Part shown: one piece after another, positions 1-8,536 of the stretch
Layout: the number at the start of each line of letters is the position of its first letter
How positions within the stretch are numbered: the first letter of the stretch is position 1
Source: Zymomonas sp.
GTDB taxonomy: Bacteria > Pseudomonadota > Alphaproteobacteria > Sphingomonadales > Sphingomonadaceae
Reading direction: 5' to 3'
Length of the DNA stretch: 18,534 nucleotides
Assembly (NCBI RefSeq): GCF_020216885.1
Contig: NZ_JAIWON010000106.1
Location: 1-18,534 of the forward strand
Position numbers and translations under genes: made by a program
The notes under the pieces: generated by a model
Database searches by the model: none
Seen by the model: the letters and a program-made list of their open reading frames with translations, nothing else
What the model was told of the DNA's origin: nothing

Positions 1-1
1 T

Positions 2-2896
2 CATCGTTGGCTGACAGCGGCGGCTTTGGCCGCAACCGCTCTCAGCCCAATAGCATCGAATGCAGCAAAACCGGTGGCTGGTCATAGCGCAAATACAGCA
101 GTGCCACTCTCGACTTTGGCTGATCAAATCCACCTTGATTGGCAAAAATTTATTCTGCCCAATGGTTTGCAGGTTATTGTTCATTCTGACCATAAAGCTC
201 CGATTGTCGCGGTTTCTGTCTGGTATCATATTGGTTCCAAAGATGAACCAGCGGGCAAAACCGGTTTTGCGCATCTTTTTGAACATCTGATGTTTAACGG
301 CTCCGAAAATGCGCCCAGCGGTGTATTCGAACCTTTACGTCAGGCGGGCGCAACCGATGACAACGGCACAACATGGTTTGACCGCACCAATTATTTTGAA
401 ACGGTGCCAACGCCTGCTCTTGATCTGGCCTTGTTCCTTGAAAGTGACCGGATGGGGCATCTTTTGGGCGGCATTACCCAGCAAAAGCTGGATAATCAGC
501 GCGGCGTTGTCCAAAATGAAAAACGTCAGGGCGATAACCAGCCTTATGGTTTGGTGCAATATGCCCAGACAGAAGCCTTGTCACCAGAAGGCCACCCTTA
601 TCATCATACTACCATCGGCTCGATGGAAGACCTTGACGCGGCCAGTCTCGATACAGTGAAAGATTGGTTCCGTCAGAATTACGGGCCCAACAATGCCGTT
701 CTGGTTCTGGCCGGTGATATTGACATTGATAAAGCTAAAACGCTGGTTACTCGCTATTTTGGCGATATTCCTCGGGGTCGCGACGTGGTTCATCCGGCTG
801 CCCCTATCTGGACATTGCCAGCTAGAAAAGACGAAGTCCTAACCGATAATGTCGCGCTGGCGCGTCTTTATCGCACATGGACGGCTCCGGGTTTTGCCAG
901 TTCCGAATTGCCGGATCTTCATATCGCCGCGCAGGTGCTAGGGGGGCTGGCCTCTTCTCGACTCGATCAAATTTTGGTTCGGCAAGAACAATTGGCGGTC
1001 AGCGTTTCCGCCGCTGTAGAGCCCTTCGAAAATCAAAGTAATTTTGAAATCACTGTTGATGTAAAACCGGGCGTAAACCCGCAATATGTGTCGCAGCGGC
1101 TGGATAAAATCCTGAACGACTTTATCAATCAGGGGCCCACTGCTGATGAAGTCAAACGGGCTGCCACGCAAACGATGGTTTCTGAAATCGCAGGGTTAGA
1201 AAGCGTTGGCGGTTTCAGTGGTCAGGCACCCACGTTGGCCGAAGGCCTACTTTATGCCAATGATCCTAATCATTATAAAAAAGAATTAGTGTCTTTGGCT
1301 ACGGCTACACCAGCCAGCGTCACAGCAACCATGAAAAAATGGCTTTCTCGTCCGGTTTATGCTCTGACCGTTCTTCCGGGGGAAAGAAAAGCCTATCAGG
1401 AATCACAAAAAGGGGGTCATTCGGGTAATGACCAGATTGCTATCAAGCCGATTCCAACCGCCGCTCCAACGCCAGAAATGGTCGCAGCGGCTGAAAAAAC
1501 GACTTCGATTGGTGTTGATCGCTCTCATTTACCGGAAATCGGGACTATCCCTGATCTGAAATTCCCGACAATTCAGCATGCCAAATTAAGTAATGGGGTA
1601 GAGGTTAGCTATGCCCAGCGCTCTGCTGTACCGTTGACGCGGATCGCCTTTAACTTTGATGCGGGTAACGCTGCTGATCTGAAGGATTTGCGCGGGACAG
1701 AAAGTCTGATGCTTTCTATGCTGACAGAAGGCACGCTCGGCAAAAATGCGATTGAATTGGCTGTCGATCGTGAAAGATTGGGTGCCACTATCGCTTTTGA
1801 TAGCGATGCCGACCGCACCAATATGCTTTTGCGGAGTCCAACCCCTAATATCGGGGCAACGCTGTCTCTGGCATCACAGATGCTGTTATCACCCGCTTTC
1901 CCAGATAAAGAGCTGGAACGTGTCCGGTCAGAACAGCTTGCCACCATCGCTATGGAGCATAGTTCTCCTGCGCCCTTAGCCGCGCGGGTGATTGGTCCCA
2001 ATATTTATGGTGAAAACCATCCTTACGCCCATGTCTTGTCGCCTTCTGGAACGGAAGATTCTGTTAAAAAGATTACCAAGGCAGATATCATCCGCTTTAA
2101 AAATCAGTGGTTGCGCCCTGATAAAGCGCATATCTTTATTGTCTCCGACCAACCCCTGTCGGCTCTTTTGCCTCTACTGAACACGCGTTTCGGTCATTGG
2201 CAAAATCCGAAAGAAGAAGCCGGTGTCAAAGAAATCAATGCGGCACCGGTGCCTCAGAAGTCGGGTATCCTTTTGGTCAATCGACCCAATTCTCCGCAAT
2301 CCCTTATCTTGGCAGGTTCTGCGCTTCCTCTGAAAGGAAAGGCAGATGACGCTACGTTATTTGATTTAACGGTGGCGAATGATATTCTGGGCGGCCAATT
2401 CTTGGCACGGCTGAATATGGATCTGCGCGAAAGCAAAGGTTGGAGTTATGGTGTCCACAGCCGTATCTACCGGATGGTCGGGTCTTCTGCCTTTATGATC
2501 CGCGCGCCTGTTCAAACGAACCAAACCGGTCCTGCTGTGTCTGCCTTAAAAGCGGATACGGTTAGCTTCCTGACCGATCAAGGCATTACGGCCAAGGAAC
2601 TGCAAGATACCCTTACGGGTGATATCCGCCAGCTTCCGGGTAGTTTTGAAAGCGGCGATGATGTCCTAAGTGGTATGATGACTTTAAATAGATTCGGGCG
2701 TTCCGATAACTATTTTGATACTCTCGCCAGCCGTTATCATGGTCTGACTGCGGCGACTTTGGACACAACCGCACGGCGTTGGCTCGATGTGAATAAATTC
2801 TTATGGGTCGTGGTCGGCGATGCTAATGTGGTTAAACCACAATTGGAAAAAACAGGCCTTCCGATCGAAACAATGTCAGCCGATGATATAAAATAA
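2..2896 (+). CDS. M16 family zinc metallopeptidase, two-domain, 5' end outside the window
   Basis: This is a periplasmic insulinase/pitrilysin-type peptidase, probably degrading peptides or small proteins. Counting from the TTG at 26, the inverted zinc motif HLFEH lies at residues 83-87 and the third zinc ligand is probably Glu165 (VVQNEK). The second M16 domain (about residues 510-900) has no HxxEH and should be the inactive clamshell half, as in other long M16 proteins. The frame stays open upstream of the TTG to the window edge and reads HRWLTAAAL, continuing into AATALSPIASNAA. That is the hydrophobic core and end of a signal peptide, so the TTG is an internal codon and the gene starts before base 1. 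About 950 residues is normal for a two-domain M16 protein. It ends with TAA just before a bidirectional terminator. Family assignment is firm; substrate is unknown. Confidence 0.93.
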   Translation, partial: HRWLTAAALAATALSPIASNAAKPVAGHSANTAVPLSTLADQIHLDWQKFILPNGLQVIVHSDHKAPIVAVSVWYHIGSKDEPAGKTGFAHLFEHLMFNGSENAPSGVFEPLRQAGATDDNGTTWFDRTNYFETVPTPALDLALFLESDRMGHLLGGITQQKLDNQRGVVQNEKRQGDNQPYGLVQYAQTEALSPEGHPYHHTTIGSMEDLDAASLDTVKDWFRQNYGPNNAVLVLAGDIDIDKAKTLVTRYFGDIPRGRDVVHPAAPIWTLPARKDEVLTDNVALARLYRTWTAPGFASSELPDLHIAAQVLGGLASSRLDQILVRQEQLAVSVSAAVEPFENQSNFEITVDVKPGVNPQYVSQRLDKILNDFINQGPTADEVKRAATQTMVSEIAGLESVGGFSGQAPTLAEGLLYANDPNHYKKELVSLATATPASVTATMKKWLSRPVYALTVLPGERKAYQESQKGGHSGNDQIAIKPIPTAAPTPEMVAAAEKTTSIGVDRSHLPEIGTIPDLKFPTIQHAKLSNGVEVSYAQRSAVPLTRIAFNFDAGNAADLKDLRGTESLMLSMLTEGTLGKNAIELAVDRERLGATIAFDSDADRTNMLLRSPTPNIGATLSLASQMLLSPAFPDKELERVRSEQLATIAMEHSSPAPLAARVIGPNIYGENHPYAHVLSPSGTEDSVKKITKADIIRFKNQWLRPDKAHIFIVSDQPLSALLPLLNTRFGHWQNPKEEAGVKEINAAPVPQKSGILLVNRPNSPQSLILAGSALPLKGKADDATLFDLTVANDILGGQFLARLNMDLRESKGWSYGVHSRIYRMVGSSAFMIRAPVQTNQTGPAVSALKADTVSFLTDQGITAKELQDTLTGDIRQLPGSFESGDDVLSGMMTLNRFGRSDNYFDTLASRYHGLTAATLDTTARRWLDVNKFLWVVVGDANVVKPQLEKTGLPIETMSADDIK

Positions 2897-2920
2897 TCGG
2901 ATTGATAATCTACTTATAAA

Positions 2921-2951
2921 AAAAGGTGGTTCGTTAAGAACCACCTTTTTT
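2921..2951. terminator. Bidirectional intrinsic terminator between the M16 peptidase and purK
   Basis: An 8-bp stem (GGTGGTTC at 2925-2932, GAACCACC at 2938-2945) closes a GTTAA loop. It is flanked by an A-run on the left and a T-run at 2946-2950 on the right, so it can stop transcription on both strands. It lies between two convergent genes. Confidence 0.9.
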
Positions 2952-2972
2952 ATTGTCTAATTCTTTGAAAAA

Positions 2973-4061
2973 TTAGACAATCCGCTTAATCAACTTGGTC
3001 ACATGTCCCATTTTCCGCCCGGGTCTGGCGGTGCCTTTGCCGTAAATATGCAGATAGCTGTTCCGGCGTGCCAGAATTTTTTCCCATGTATTGACCTGCG
3101 CCCCGATCAAATTTTTCATCTCGACTCTTTCCGCCGTCAAAGCGGTTGATCCTAGGGGTAAACCACAAACTGCACGAATGTGATTTTCAAATTGGGAAGT
3201 TTCTGCGCCTTCAATCGTCCAATGACCGCTATTGTGAACACGCGGAGCCATTTCGTTAAAGATCGGGCCAAATTGGGTCGCAAAAAATTCAACTGCCAGA
3301 ACACCAACATAATTTAATGAATCGGCAATTCTTTGAGTGGCTTTAATCGCGGCATCGGCCTGCTGTAAAATGAAGTCATTGGCTGGCACAACCGAATGAT
3401 CCAATATGCCATTATTATGGGTATTGGCTGGAATATCCCAAGTCAAAAACTGACCTTTAATATCGCGGACAGCCAAAACAGAAAATTCATGCTCGAATTT
3501 GACCATGCCTTCAAGAATGGCTTCTTTACAAGAAAGCTCACTCCATATCTCGGCTAAATGGGAATCGGTTGCTTTTTTAACAACCATTTGCCCGCGACCG
3601 TCATAGCCCTGAGTGCGCTGCTTCAAGATAGACGGAATACCTAATTCCAAAAGGGCATAGGATAATTCACGGGGTGAGCTCACAGGTCGAAAGGGCGCAG
3701 GCCGTATCTTCAAATCCGACGCATAATTCTTTTCGGTCAGACGATCCTGCGCTACATTCAAGGCTTGGGGTGGTGGATAAACCGCGACCCGTTTGGCAAT
3801 CTCGACTAATGGCGCGGCTGGAATATTTTCAAACTCATAGGTGATAACATCCACCGAGGCCGCAAATTCTTTCAGTTTTTCGCCGTCATCATAAGCACCG
3901 ACGAAACTTTTGGCGGCCACGACATTGGCTGGCCCCGATTGATTGGGGGCATAGATATGACAGAAATATCCTAATTGCGTTGCCGCAATCGCCATCATCT
4001 GACCTAACTGGCCATTCCCAATAATGCCAATTTTAGAACCGGGCGGAAGTGTCTTGGTCAT
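2973..4061 (-). CDS. purK: N5-carboxyaminoimidazole ribonucleotide synthase (PurK)
   Basis: PurK uses ATP and bicarbonate to convert AIR to N5-CAIR in purine synthesis, in the cytoplasm. The 362-residue protein opens with the pre-ATP-grasp dinucleotide-like motif [12 protein letters not shown] (residues 12-23). The ATP-grasp region includes [17 protein letters not shown] and the family signature [19 protein letters not shown], where the Glu and Asn are expected Mg-ATP ligands. Length is typical. Its ATG overlaps the purE stop by four bases (ATGA, 4058-4061), indicating translational coupling. An AAGGA about a dozen bases upstream of the ATG may serve as the ribosome site. Very sure of family and function, supported by purE next door. 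Confidence 0.96.
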   Translation of the reverse strand: MTKTLPPGSKIGIIGNGQLGQMMAIAATQLGYFCHIYAPNQSGPANVVAAKSFVGAYDDGEKLKEFAASVDVITYEFENIPAAPLVEIAKRVAVYPPPQALNVAQDRLTEKNYASDLKIRPAPFRPVSSPRELSYALLELGIPSILKQRTQGYDGRGQMVVKKATDSHLAEIWSELSCKEAILEGMVKFEHEFSVLAVRDIKGQFLTWDIPANTHNNGILDHSVVPANDFILQQADAAIKATQRIADSLNYVGVLAVEFFATQFGPIFNEMAPRVHNSGHWTIEGAETSQFENHIRAVCGLPLGSTALTAERVEMKNLIGAQVNTWEKILARRNSYLHIYGKGTARPGRKMGHVTKLIKRIV

Positions 4062-4597
4062 AAAGAAGAGATCCTTGGCAGAGTATCTGGCTGATCCTGA
4101 ACATCAGCCGTTTGACGCTGCCGCCACTGATCTAACCTTTCGGCCAGATCATCATCATTATTGGCAAGTATGGCAGCAGAAAGAAGAGCCGCATTGATAG
4201 CACCTGCGCGGCCAATCGCAAGGGTTCCAACCGGAATTCCAGCTGGCATCTGAACAATAGAAAGCAAGCTATCCATACCGTTTAGGGCTTTTGATTGCAC
4301 TGGCACCCCGAAAACAGGCAATCTTGTAATAGCAGCGGACATACCCGGCAAATGGGCTGCCCCACCAGCACCCGCAATAACGGCCTTAAATCCTTTTGAA
4401 ACCAGCGAACCGACATAGTCATATAACCGTTTCGGGGTTCTATGCGCTGAAATGATACGCGTTTCATACGGAATTTGAAGGGCAGATAAAACATCCGCCG
4501 CATGATGCATGGTTTCCCAATCGGATTGACTGCCCATAATCAAGGCAATGATCGGGGCAGGGCTAGATTCGTCTATAGAGGGGGGCTGGTTGTTCAT
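4058..4597 (-). CDS. purE: N5-carboxyaminoimidazole ribonucleotide mutase (PurE, class I)
   Basis: PurE moves the carboxyl group of N5-CAIR to C4, giving CAIR, directly after PurK. The 179-residue protein shows the class I signature [10 protein letters not shown] (residues 21-30), SAHRTP (50-55) with the catalytic His52, and the glycine-rich [11 protein letters not shown] loop. It is first in a two-gene purE-purK operon. The C-terminus carries about 20 extra polar residues ([12 protein letters not shown] region) beyond the usual core of roughly 160. The ATG at 4597 has only a weak GGAA-type ribosome site about seven bases upstream. A start slightly downstream is unlikely because there is no in-frame ATG before the core begins. 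Confidence 0.96.
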   Translation of the reverse strand: MNNQPPSIDESSPAPIIALIMGSQSDWETMHHAADVLSALQIPYETRIISAHRTPKRLYDYVGSLVSKGFKAVIAGAGGAAHLPGMSAAITRLPVFGVPVQSKALNGMDSLLSIVQMPAGIPVGTLAIGRAGAINAALLSAAILANNDDDLAERLDQWRQRQTADVQDQPDTLPRISSL

Positions 4598-4766
4598 ATA
4601 TTTTTCCGGCTCTCAATTGGAACATGCAGGCAAATAATGATAAATCCTGTGAAATTTGAATAGATGCTCTACGGTAAGATGCGAAAAGCGGCAATTCCTG
4701 ATATCAAAATTGTTGTCTTATATTCCGATAAAAAAGCGAATAGCTAGATGGATAAGCCATTTTCTC

Positions 4767-4797
4767 TTGAGGGATTTGACTTATTATATCGATAATA
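4767..4797 (+). promoter_or_regulatory. Candidate ubiA promoter with an overlapping palindrome
   Basis: TTGAGG at 4767-4772 and GATAAT at 4791-4796 are separated by 18 bases and resemble a sigma-70 promoter. A perfect inverted repeat (TATTAT, ATCG, ATAATA; 4782-4797) covers the -10, so a dimeric regulator could sit there. This is prediction from sequence only. The rest of the purE-ubiA divergent gap (4598-4833) shows no gene. Confidence 0.35.
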
Positions 4798-4833
4798 GTT
4801 CTTTCTCGTGAAAGAGAAGGGCTTCTCCTTCCT

Positions 4834-5790
4834 ATGGTCGAACAAGGCAACAGCGTGTCAACAGAGTCAGATTCTAGAATTGTGTCCGATAGCGAGGCGA
4901 AGGGGATAATCAAACGCCTACCGCCCAAATTAGCCGCCTATATTTCACTTGCCCGCGCCGATCGACCTATTGGGGTTTGGCTCCTTTTCTGGCCGGGTGC
5001 GGCGGCTGTTGCTTTAGCAGGTGGTCTTGTCTCACATTGGTTTTTACTACCCGCTTTCTTTGTCGGGGCTTTTGTGATGCGCTCAGCCGGATGCGTTTAT
5101 AATGACATCGTTGACCGCGATCTTGATAAAAAAGTCGCCCGAACCCGAAATCGCCCACTAGCCTCCGGCTTTATCTCAGTCAAAGCGGCTTGTTTCTTTA
5201 TCGCTTTTCTTTGCCTAATCGGATTGGGTTGCTTGGCCTTTTTCAATCCCATAGCCCGTTTTACAGCGATCACTAGCCTAGCCTTAGTGGCCGCTTATCC
5301 CTTTATGAAACGGATAAGTTGGTGGCCTCAGGCTTGGCTTGGCCTTGTTTTTAGTTGGGCTGCCTTGGTTGGAAGCGTTGCTATTTGGGAGCGTTTCGAA
5401 TGGCCAGGCATTTTTCTTTATGGCGGCTGTATCTTCTGGGTAATCGGCTTTGATACTATTTACGCTATTCAAGATATCGAAGACGATGCCTTAGCCGGTA
5501 TCAAATCCTCGGCAAGGGCATTAAAAAATCATTTACGTCTTGGGGTTAGTTTGTTTTTTGTCTTAGCTGTTTTGGGATGGGGAATGGCTATCTGGTTCAC
5601 GCGCCCCCAGCCTTTGGCTTTATTGACGCTATTACCTGTAGCCCTGCATTTTATCTGGCAAATGACAACATTGGATGTCAATGACGGGCAAAATGCTCTG
5701 ATGCGTTTCCGTTCCAATCGTCAGATTGGTTTCTTGCTTTTCTTGGCTTGTGCGACCATCGGCATGGCTAATAATTTTTCGGTATATTGA
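4834..5790 (+). CDS. ubiA: 4-hydroxybenzoate polyprenyltransferase (UbiA)
   Basis: UbiA is an inner-membrane prenyltransferase that attaches the polyprenyl tail to 4-hydroxybenzoate, an early step of ubiquinone synthesis. The 318-residue protein has two Asp-rich diphosphate-Mg motifs: NDIVDRDLD (residues 90-98) and DTIYAIQDIEDD (207-218). Several long hydrophobic segments are present (about 47-64, 68-85, 116-136, 142-156, 167-185, 195-205, 235-255, 260-275, 298-314). The first 30 residues are polar and cytoplasmic. The ATG at 4834 follows a GAGAAGG sequence, a plausible ribosome site that also sits inside a short inverted repeat (GAGAAG, GG, CTTCTC). The gene stands alone between purE and a gap. 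Confidence 0.94.
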   Translation: MVEQGNSVSTESDSRIVSDSEAKGIIKRLPPKLAAYISLARADRPIGVWLLFWPGAAAVALAGGLVSHWFLLPAFFVGAFVMRSAGCVYNDIVDRDLDKKVARTRNRPLASGFISVKAACFFIAFLCLIGLGCLAFFNPIARFTAITSLALVAAYPFMKRISWWPQAWLGLVFSWAALVGSVAIWERFEWPGIFLYGGCIFWVIGFDTIYAIQDIEDDALAGIKSSARALKNHLRLGVSLFFVLAVLGWGMAIWFTRPQPLALLTLLPVALHFIWQMTTLDVNDGQNALMRFRSNRQIGFLLFLACATIGMANNFSVY

Positions 5791-6080
5791 TGCCGTGATA
5801 AAGCGCAATCGGGCAATCCTTTATCCTTATCTATGATAGGCATCTATAAGGGACGTTATGTGAAAATGCCCGATAAAGCCTCTATCCTCTTGGAATTGAT
5901 TTTTCTTCATTCTCGCGACGCAGAAGGCGCGCTGTAAAATCTAACTTAAAATGATGAAACGATACTCTCTTCGCAGACAGAAATTTCTTGGCTAACCGAA
6001 AGAGAAAACCATCTATTGTCACGACTAAATGATAAAGATTGAAAGCCATTTATTCTTTTCATGCCATTCTTTAAAAACAG
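5791..6080. other. Gene-poor gap downstream of ubiA
   Basis: No convincing gene is seen. Directly after ubiA there is a stem with perfect 7-bp arms (GATAAAG 5797-5803, CTTTATC 5819-5825) and a 15-base loop. It is bracketed by GATGCC (5789-5794) and GGCATC (5839-5844). There is no T-run, so this is at most a transcript-end or processing structure. A 34-codon open frame at 5833-5937 is treated separately. Confidence 0.5.
5833..5937 (+). CDS. Possible 34-residue small protein, weak
   Basis: An ATG at 5833 opens 34 codons ending in TAA at 5935. A second in-frame ATG at 5866 would give 23 residues (MPDKASILLELIFLHSRDAE then GAL). An AAGGGA lies about 11 bases before the inner ATG. The peptide has a short hydrophobic stretch (ILLELIFL) but matches no family I know. 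A chance frame is the likelier explanation. Confidence 0.12.
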   Translation: MIGIYKGRYVKMPDKASILLELIFLHSRDAEGAL

Positions 6081-6082
6081 CA

Positions 6083-6124
6083 TAAAAAAAGAGGCTTGCC
6101 CTTTTCGGGGAAGCCTCTTTTTTC
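6083..6124. terminator. Intrinsic terminator of the DEAD-box helicase gene, possibly bidirectional
   Basis: GAGGCTT (6091-6097) pairs with AAGCCTC (6111-6117), with an inner CCC/GGG extension. An A-run at 6084-6090 becomes the U-run for the minus-strand helicase transcript, and a T-run at 6118-6123 serves the plus strand. Confidence 0.88.
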
Positions 6125-6148
6125 TTTTTAAGATGCGGTGCCTAGCTA

Positions 6149-7534
6149 TTAGCTACGAGCAACGGCACGAACACCACGCATCTGCGGACGACGCGGACGG
6201 CGCGGACGTTCACCACCGCGATCATTACGATCACCGCGATCATCACCTTTACCATGAGAATGGTTAAAGCCGGGTTTTGCACCGCCGCCAAAGCGACCGC
6301 GGCCACCGCCATGACCACCACGACCATCTCTGCCATCCCGTTCCGGACGCATCGGAGCCGGATGCGGCAGCAATTCTTTTTCCATGACAAAGTTTTCAGG
6401 CAGCGGCAAAATCTGCAATTTGACACGGGTCAAACGTTCGATAGAGCGCAGATAAGAGCGTTCGTCATTGGCAATAAAGCTCACAGCCTGACCATCACGA
6501 CCAGCTCGAGCGGTGCGGCCAATACGATGCACATATTGTTCAGCGACATTCGGCAATTCGTAATTGAAGACATGGCTGACACCGGGAACGTCAATACCAC
6601 GGGCAGCAATATCAGTAGCCACCAGAATTTTTAACCGGCCATTACGGAACGCATTCAAAGCACGTTCACGCTGCGGCTGGCTTTTGTTACCATGAATAGC
6701 AGCAGCTGGCAGACCAGCGGCTTCCAAATGGCGAACCACTCTATCGGCACCATGTTTCGTGCGGGTAAAGACCAAAGCCCGATCAAGGCCGGGGGTGTTT
6801 TTCAGCGTAATCGTCAACAAAGCCTGTTTTTCAGACTGGTTAACGAAAATACCGAATTGCTCAACCCGTTCAGCCGTTGAAGACTGGGGCGCAACCGAAA
6901 CGGTTACCGGATCAGACAAGAACTGACTGCTCAATTCCTGAATCGTTTTTGGCATCGTCGCCGAGAAGAACAAAGTCTGGCGGTTTTTCGGCAGCAATTT
7001 ATCAATGCGACGCAAAGCATGGATAAAACCAAGATCCAGCATCTGATCCGCTTCATCCAAGACAAAAACTTCGACGTCTTTTAAAACAAGTGCGCGCTGG
7101 TCGATCAAATCCAGCAAGCGACCGGGCGTTGCTACCAAAATATCGGTGCCACGATCCAACATTCTCATCTGACGACCAATGGGAACGCCACCGAATACGG
7201 CATTAACCGACATACGCAGATGACGGGTGTAGTCATTGCAAGCGCGGGCAATCTGGCTAGCCAGTTCACGCGTCGGTGATAAAATCAACATACGGCAACC
7301 ACGCTGAGGCCGTGCCTGCGGGTTGGTTGCGAGATAATGAATAGAAGGCAACGCAAAAGCCGCCGTTTTACCGGTGCCGGTCTGTGCGATACCGCAAAGA
7401 TCCTTACCTTCTAATAAATGGGGGATAGCTTGTGCCTGAATCGGGGTCGGCTTACTGTAACCGAGGCCATCCAGAGCCTGCACAAGTGACGAGTCGAGAC
7501 CAAGGGTTTTGAACGAAACAGATGTTTCCGTCAT
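6149..7534 (-). CDS. rhlE: DEAD-box ATP-dependent RNA helicase, RhlE type
   Basis: This is a cytoplasmic RNA helicase, likely acting in ribosome assembly or RNA decay and often cold-responsive in bacteria. The 461-residue protein has all core motifs in order: Q-motif with F8 and KPTPIQ (28-33), Walker A AQTGTGKT (50-57), PTRELA (87-92), TPGRLLDL (136-143), DEAD (160-163), SAT (191-193), and HRIGRTAR (336-343). After residue 395 comes a Gly/Arg/Asp-rich tail with RGG-like repeats, ending in a basic patch (RPRRPRRP), which fits non-specific RNA binding. The spacing and SFKTLGL start resemble RhlE. The assignment within the DEAD family is moderate, since RhlE, DeaD and RhlB-like proteins share these motifs. 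The ribosome site is weak (GGAAAG). Confidence 0.92.
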   Translation of the reverse strand: MTETSVSFKTLGLDSSLVQALDGLGYSKPTPIQAQAIPHLLEGKDLCGIAQTGTGKTAAFALPSIHYLATNPQARPQRGCRMLILSPTRELASQIARACNDYTRHLRMSVNAVFGGVPIGRQMRMLDRGTDILVATPGRLLDLIDQRALVLKDVEVFVLDEADQMLDLGFIHALRRIDKLLPKNRQTLFFSATMPKTIQELSSQFLSDPVTVSVAPQSSTAERVEQFGIFVNQSEKQALLTITLKNTPGLDRALVFTRTKHGADRVVRHLEAAGLPAAAIHGNKSQPQRERALNAFRNGRLKILVATDIAARGIDVPGVSHVFNYELPNVAEQYVHRIGRTARAGRDGQAVSFIANDERSYLRSIERLTRVKLQILPLPENFVMEKELLPHPAPMRPERDGRDGRGGHGGGRGRFGGGAKPGFNHSHGKGDDRGDRNDRGGERPRRPRRPQMRGVRAVARS

Positions 7535-7581
7535 AAAAGGCTTTCCGTTTTTGAAATAGACGCAATGAAGCGCACTAAGAG

Positions 7582-7639
7582 ACGAGTTAAAACTCGTTTA
7601 AGACCTGAAAATACAGGCTTGCGTGAACGGGAAAGCCTG
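7582..7639 (-). promoter_or_regulatory. Hairpin-rich 5' leader of the helicase gene
   Basis: The probable leader RNA on the minus strand contains ACGAGT/ACTCGT with a 4-base loop (7582-7597) and two alternative stems that share one strand. CAGGCTT (7614-7620) can pair with AAGCCTG (7633-7639), or its CAGG can pair with CCTG (7604-7607). These pairings exclude one another. A regulatory role is inferred; DEAD-box helicase mRNAs in other bacteria have long structured leaders. Confidence 0.35.
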
Positions 7640-7644
7640 CTGCT

Positions 7645-7674
7645 ATTAGGCATCTAAAGAGGAATACTTGGCAA
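7645..7674 (-). promoter_or_regulatory. Candidate helicase promoter
   Basis: Read on the minus strand, TTGCCA (7674-7669) and CCTAAT (7650-7645) are 18 bases apart. This would give a leader of roughly 105 bases covering the hairpins. The -10 is imperfect, so this is a guess. Confidence 0.25.
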
Positions 7675-7699
7675 CGCACCATAGTGAGGAAGGCTTTTT

Positions 7700-7897
7700 A
7701 TGACTTCCGAAATGACAAAAACAAAATGTCAGATATATGTGCGGTGGAACACGCAAATTCCGTGCATATGCCCGTTTAGTCTCGCGGACACAGATGCTTA
7801 TCCGTTAATAATGACCATAGGACAGAAGAAAGGCAAGACTTTTCCTCATTTGCGAATAAAATATTATTATATTATCGCCAAAAAGGACAATTATTGA
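7700..7897 (+). CDS. Doubtful 65-residue open frame
   Basis: The ATG at 7700 has a strong GAGGAAGG ribosome-like site (7686-7693) at good spacing, which is why it is recorded. The protein is basic, with four Cys in its first half and a Tyr-rich end (IKYYYIIAKKDNY), and resembles no family I recognise. Codon use includes many ATA and other codons avoided by the neighbouring genes. It lies in the divergent control region between the helicase and nfuA. It is probably not a gene. Confidence 0.15.
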   Translation: MTSEMTKTKCQIYVRWNTQIPCICPFSLADTDAYPLIMTIGQKKGKTFPHLRIKYYYIIAKKDNY

Positions 7898-7984
7898 AAG
7901 AAATCGAAGATATCATTCAAAAAACCATAAAAAGGTAACATAAATAATCTTGATTGGAAGGCGTGGTTTCACCAAATAAGAAAC

Positions 7985-8536
7985 ATGCTGATCGAGACAG
8001 AAAAGACGCCGAATCCGGCTACCCTTAAATTTTTGCTTCACCGTCCCGTAATGGAACGTGAATCCCGTTATTTTGTCAATAAAGAGGAAGCTGCTGATTC
8101 GCCTTTGGCTGTAGCACTTTTTGACTTGCAGCATGTGACGGCTGTTTTCTACGGACGGGATTTTATTTCCGTCACCCTCGATTCACCTTCTTTATGGTCT
8201 AACCTCGAATCCAAAATTATTATGATCATTTCGGATCATTTCGATAATGATATTCCGTTATTGATCGAAAATTCCGAAAAGGACGAAATAAAAGACCATG
8301 ACGGCGAAGATGATGTCATTCTTCAGATCAAAGATCTGATTGATAGCCGCGTTCGTCCGGCTGTTGCCCGTGATGGGGGGGACATCGTGTTCCAGAAATT
8401 TGAAGACGGCATTGTCTATTTGTCGATGCGAGGCGCTTGCGCAGGCTGTCCTTCTTCTGTTGCGACGCTGAAACAGGGGGTTGAGACCTTACTGAAGCAT
8501 TTTGTCCCTGAAATTAAAGAAGTTCGGGCGATTTAA
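7985..8536 (+). CDS. nfuA: Nfu-type Fe-S cluster scaffold/carrier protein
   Basis: This protein carries Fe-S clusters and delivers them to client enzymes in the cytoplasm. The 183-residue protein has an N-terminal Nfu_N domain (ETEKTPNPATLKFL, residues 4-17, to about 90), an acidic linker (95-110), and a C-terminal NifU-like domain (110-180). The cluster-binding motif CAGC has Cys152 and Cys155, preceded by RPAVARDGGDI (124-134). This is the alphaproteobacterial/mitochondrial NFU1 layout rather than the E. coli NfuA layout. It is first in an operon: its TAA overlaps the tsaB ATG by one base (TAATG). No good Shine-Dalgarno precedes the ATG, only AAGAAA. The neighbourhood (fur, bfr, bfd) fits iron metabolism. 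Confidence 0.93.
   Translation: MLIETEKTPNPATLKFLLHRPVMERESRYFVNKEEAADSPLAVALFDLQHVTAVFYGRDFISVTLDSPSLWSNLESKIIMIISDHFDNDIPLLIENSEKDEIKDHDGEDDVILQIKDLIDSRVRPAVARDGGDIVFQKFEDGIVYLSMRGACAGCPSSVATLKQGVETLLKHFVPEIKEVRAI

Noticed and set aside
26..28. TTG as the start of the M16 peptidase
   Set aside because: The frame is open upstream to the window edge and encodes the front of a signal peptide, so the TTG is an internal Leu codon.
1609..2001. 130-codon minus-strand frame inside the M16 gene
   Set aside because: It is antisense to conserved peptidase sequence, Ser/Arg-rich as expected of a shadow frame, and has no ribosome site of note.
6142..6634. Several frames on both strands inside the helicase C-terminal coding region
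   Set aside because: They arise from the repetitive Gly/Arg-rich codons of the helicase tail and read as low-complexity shadows.
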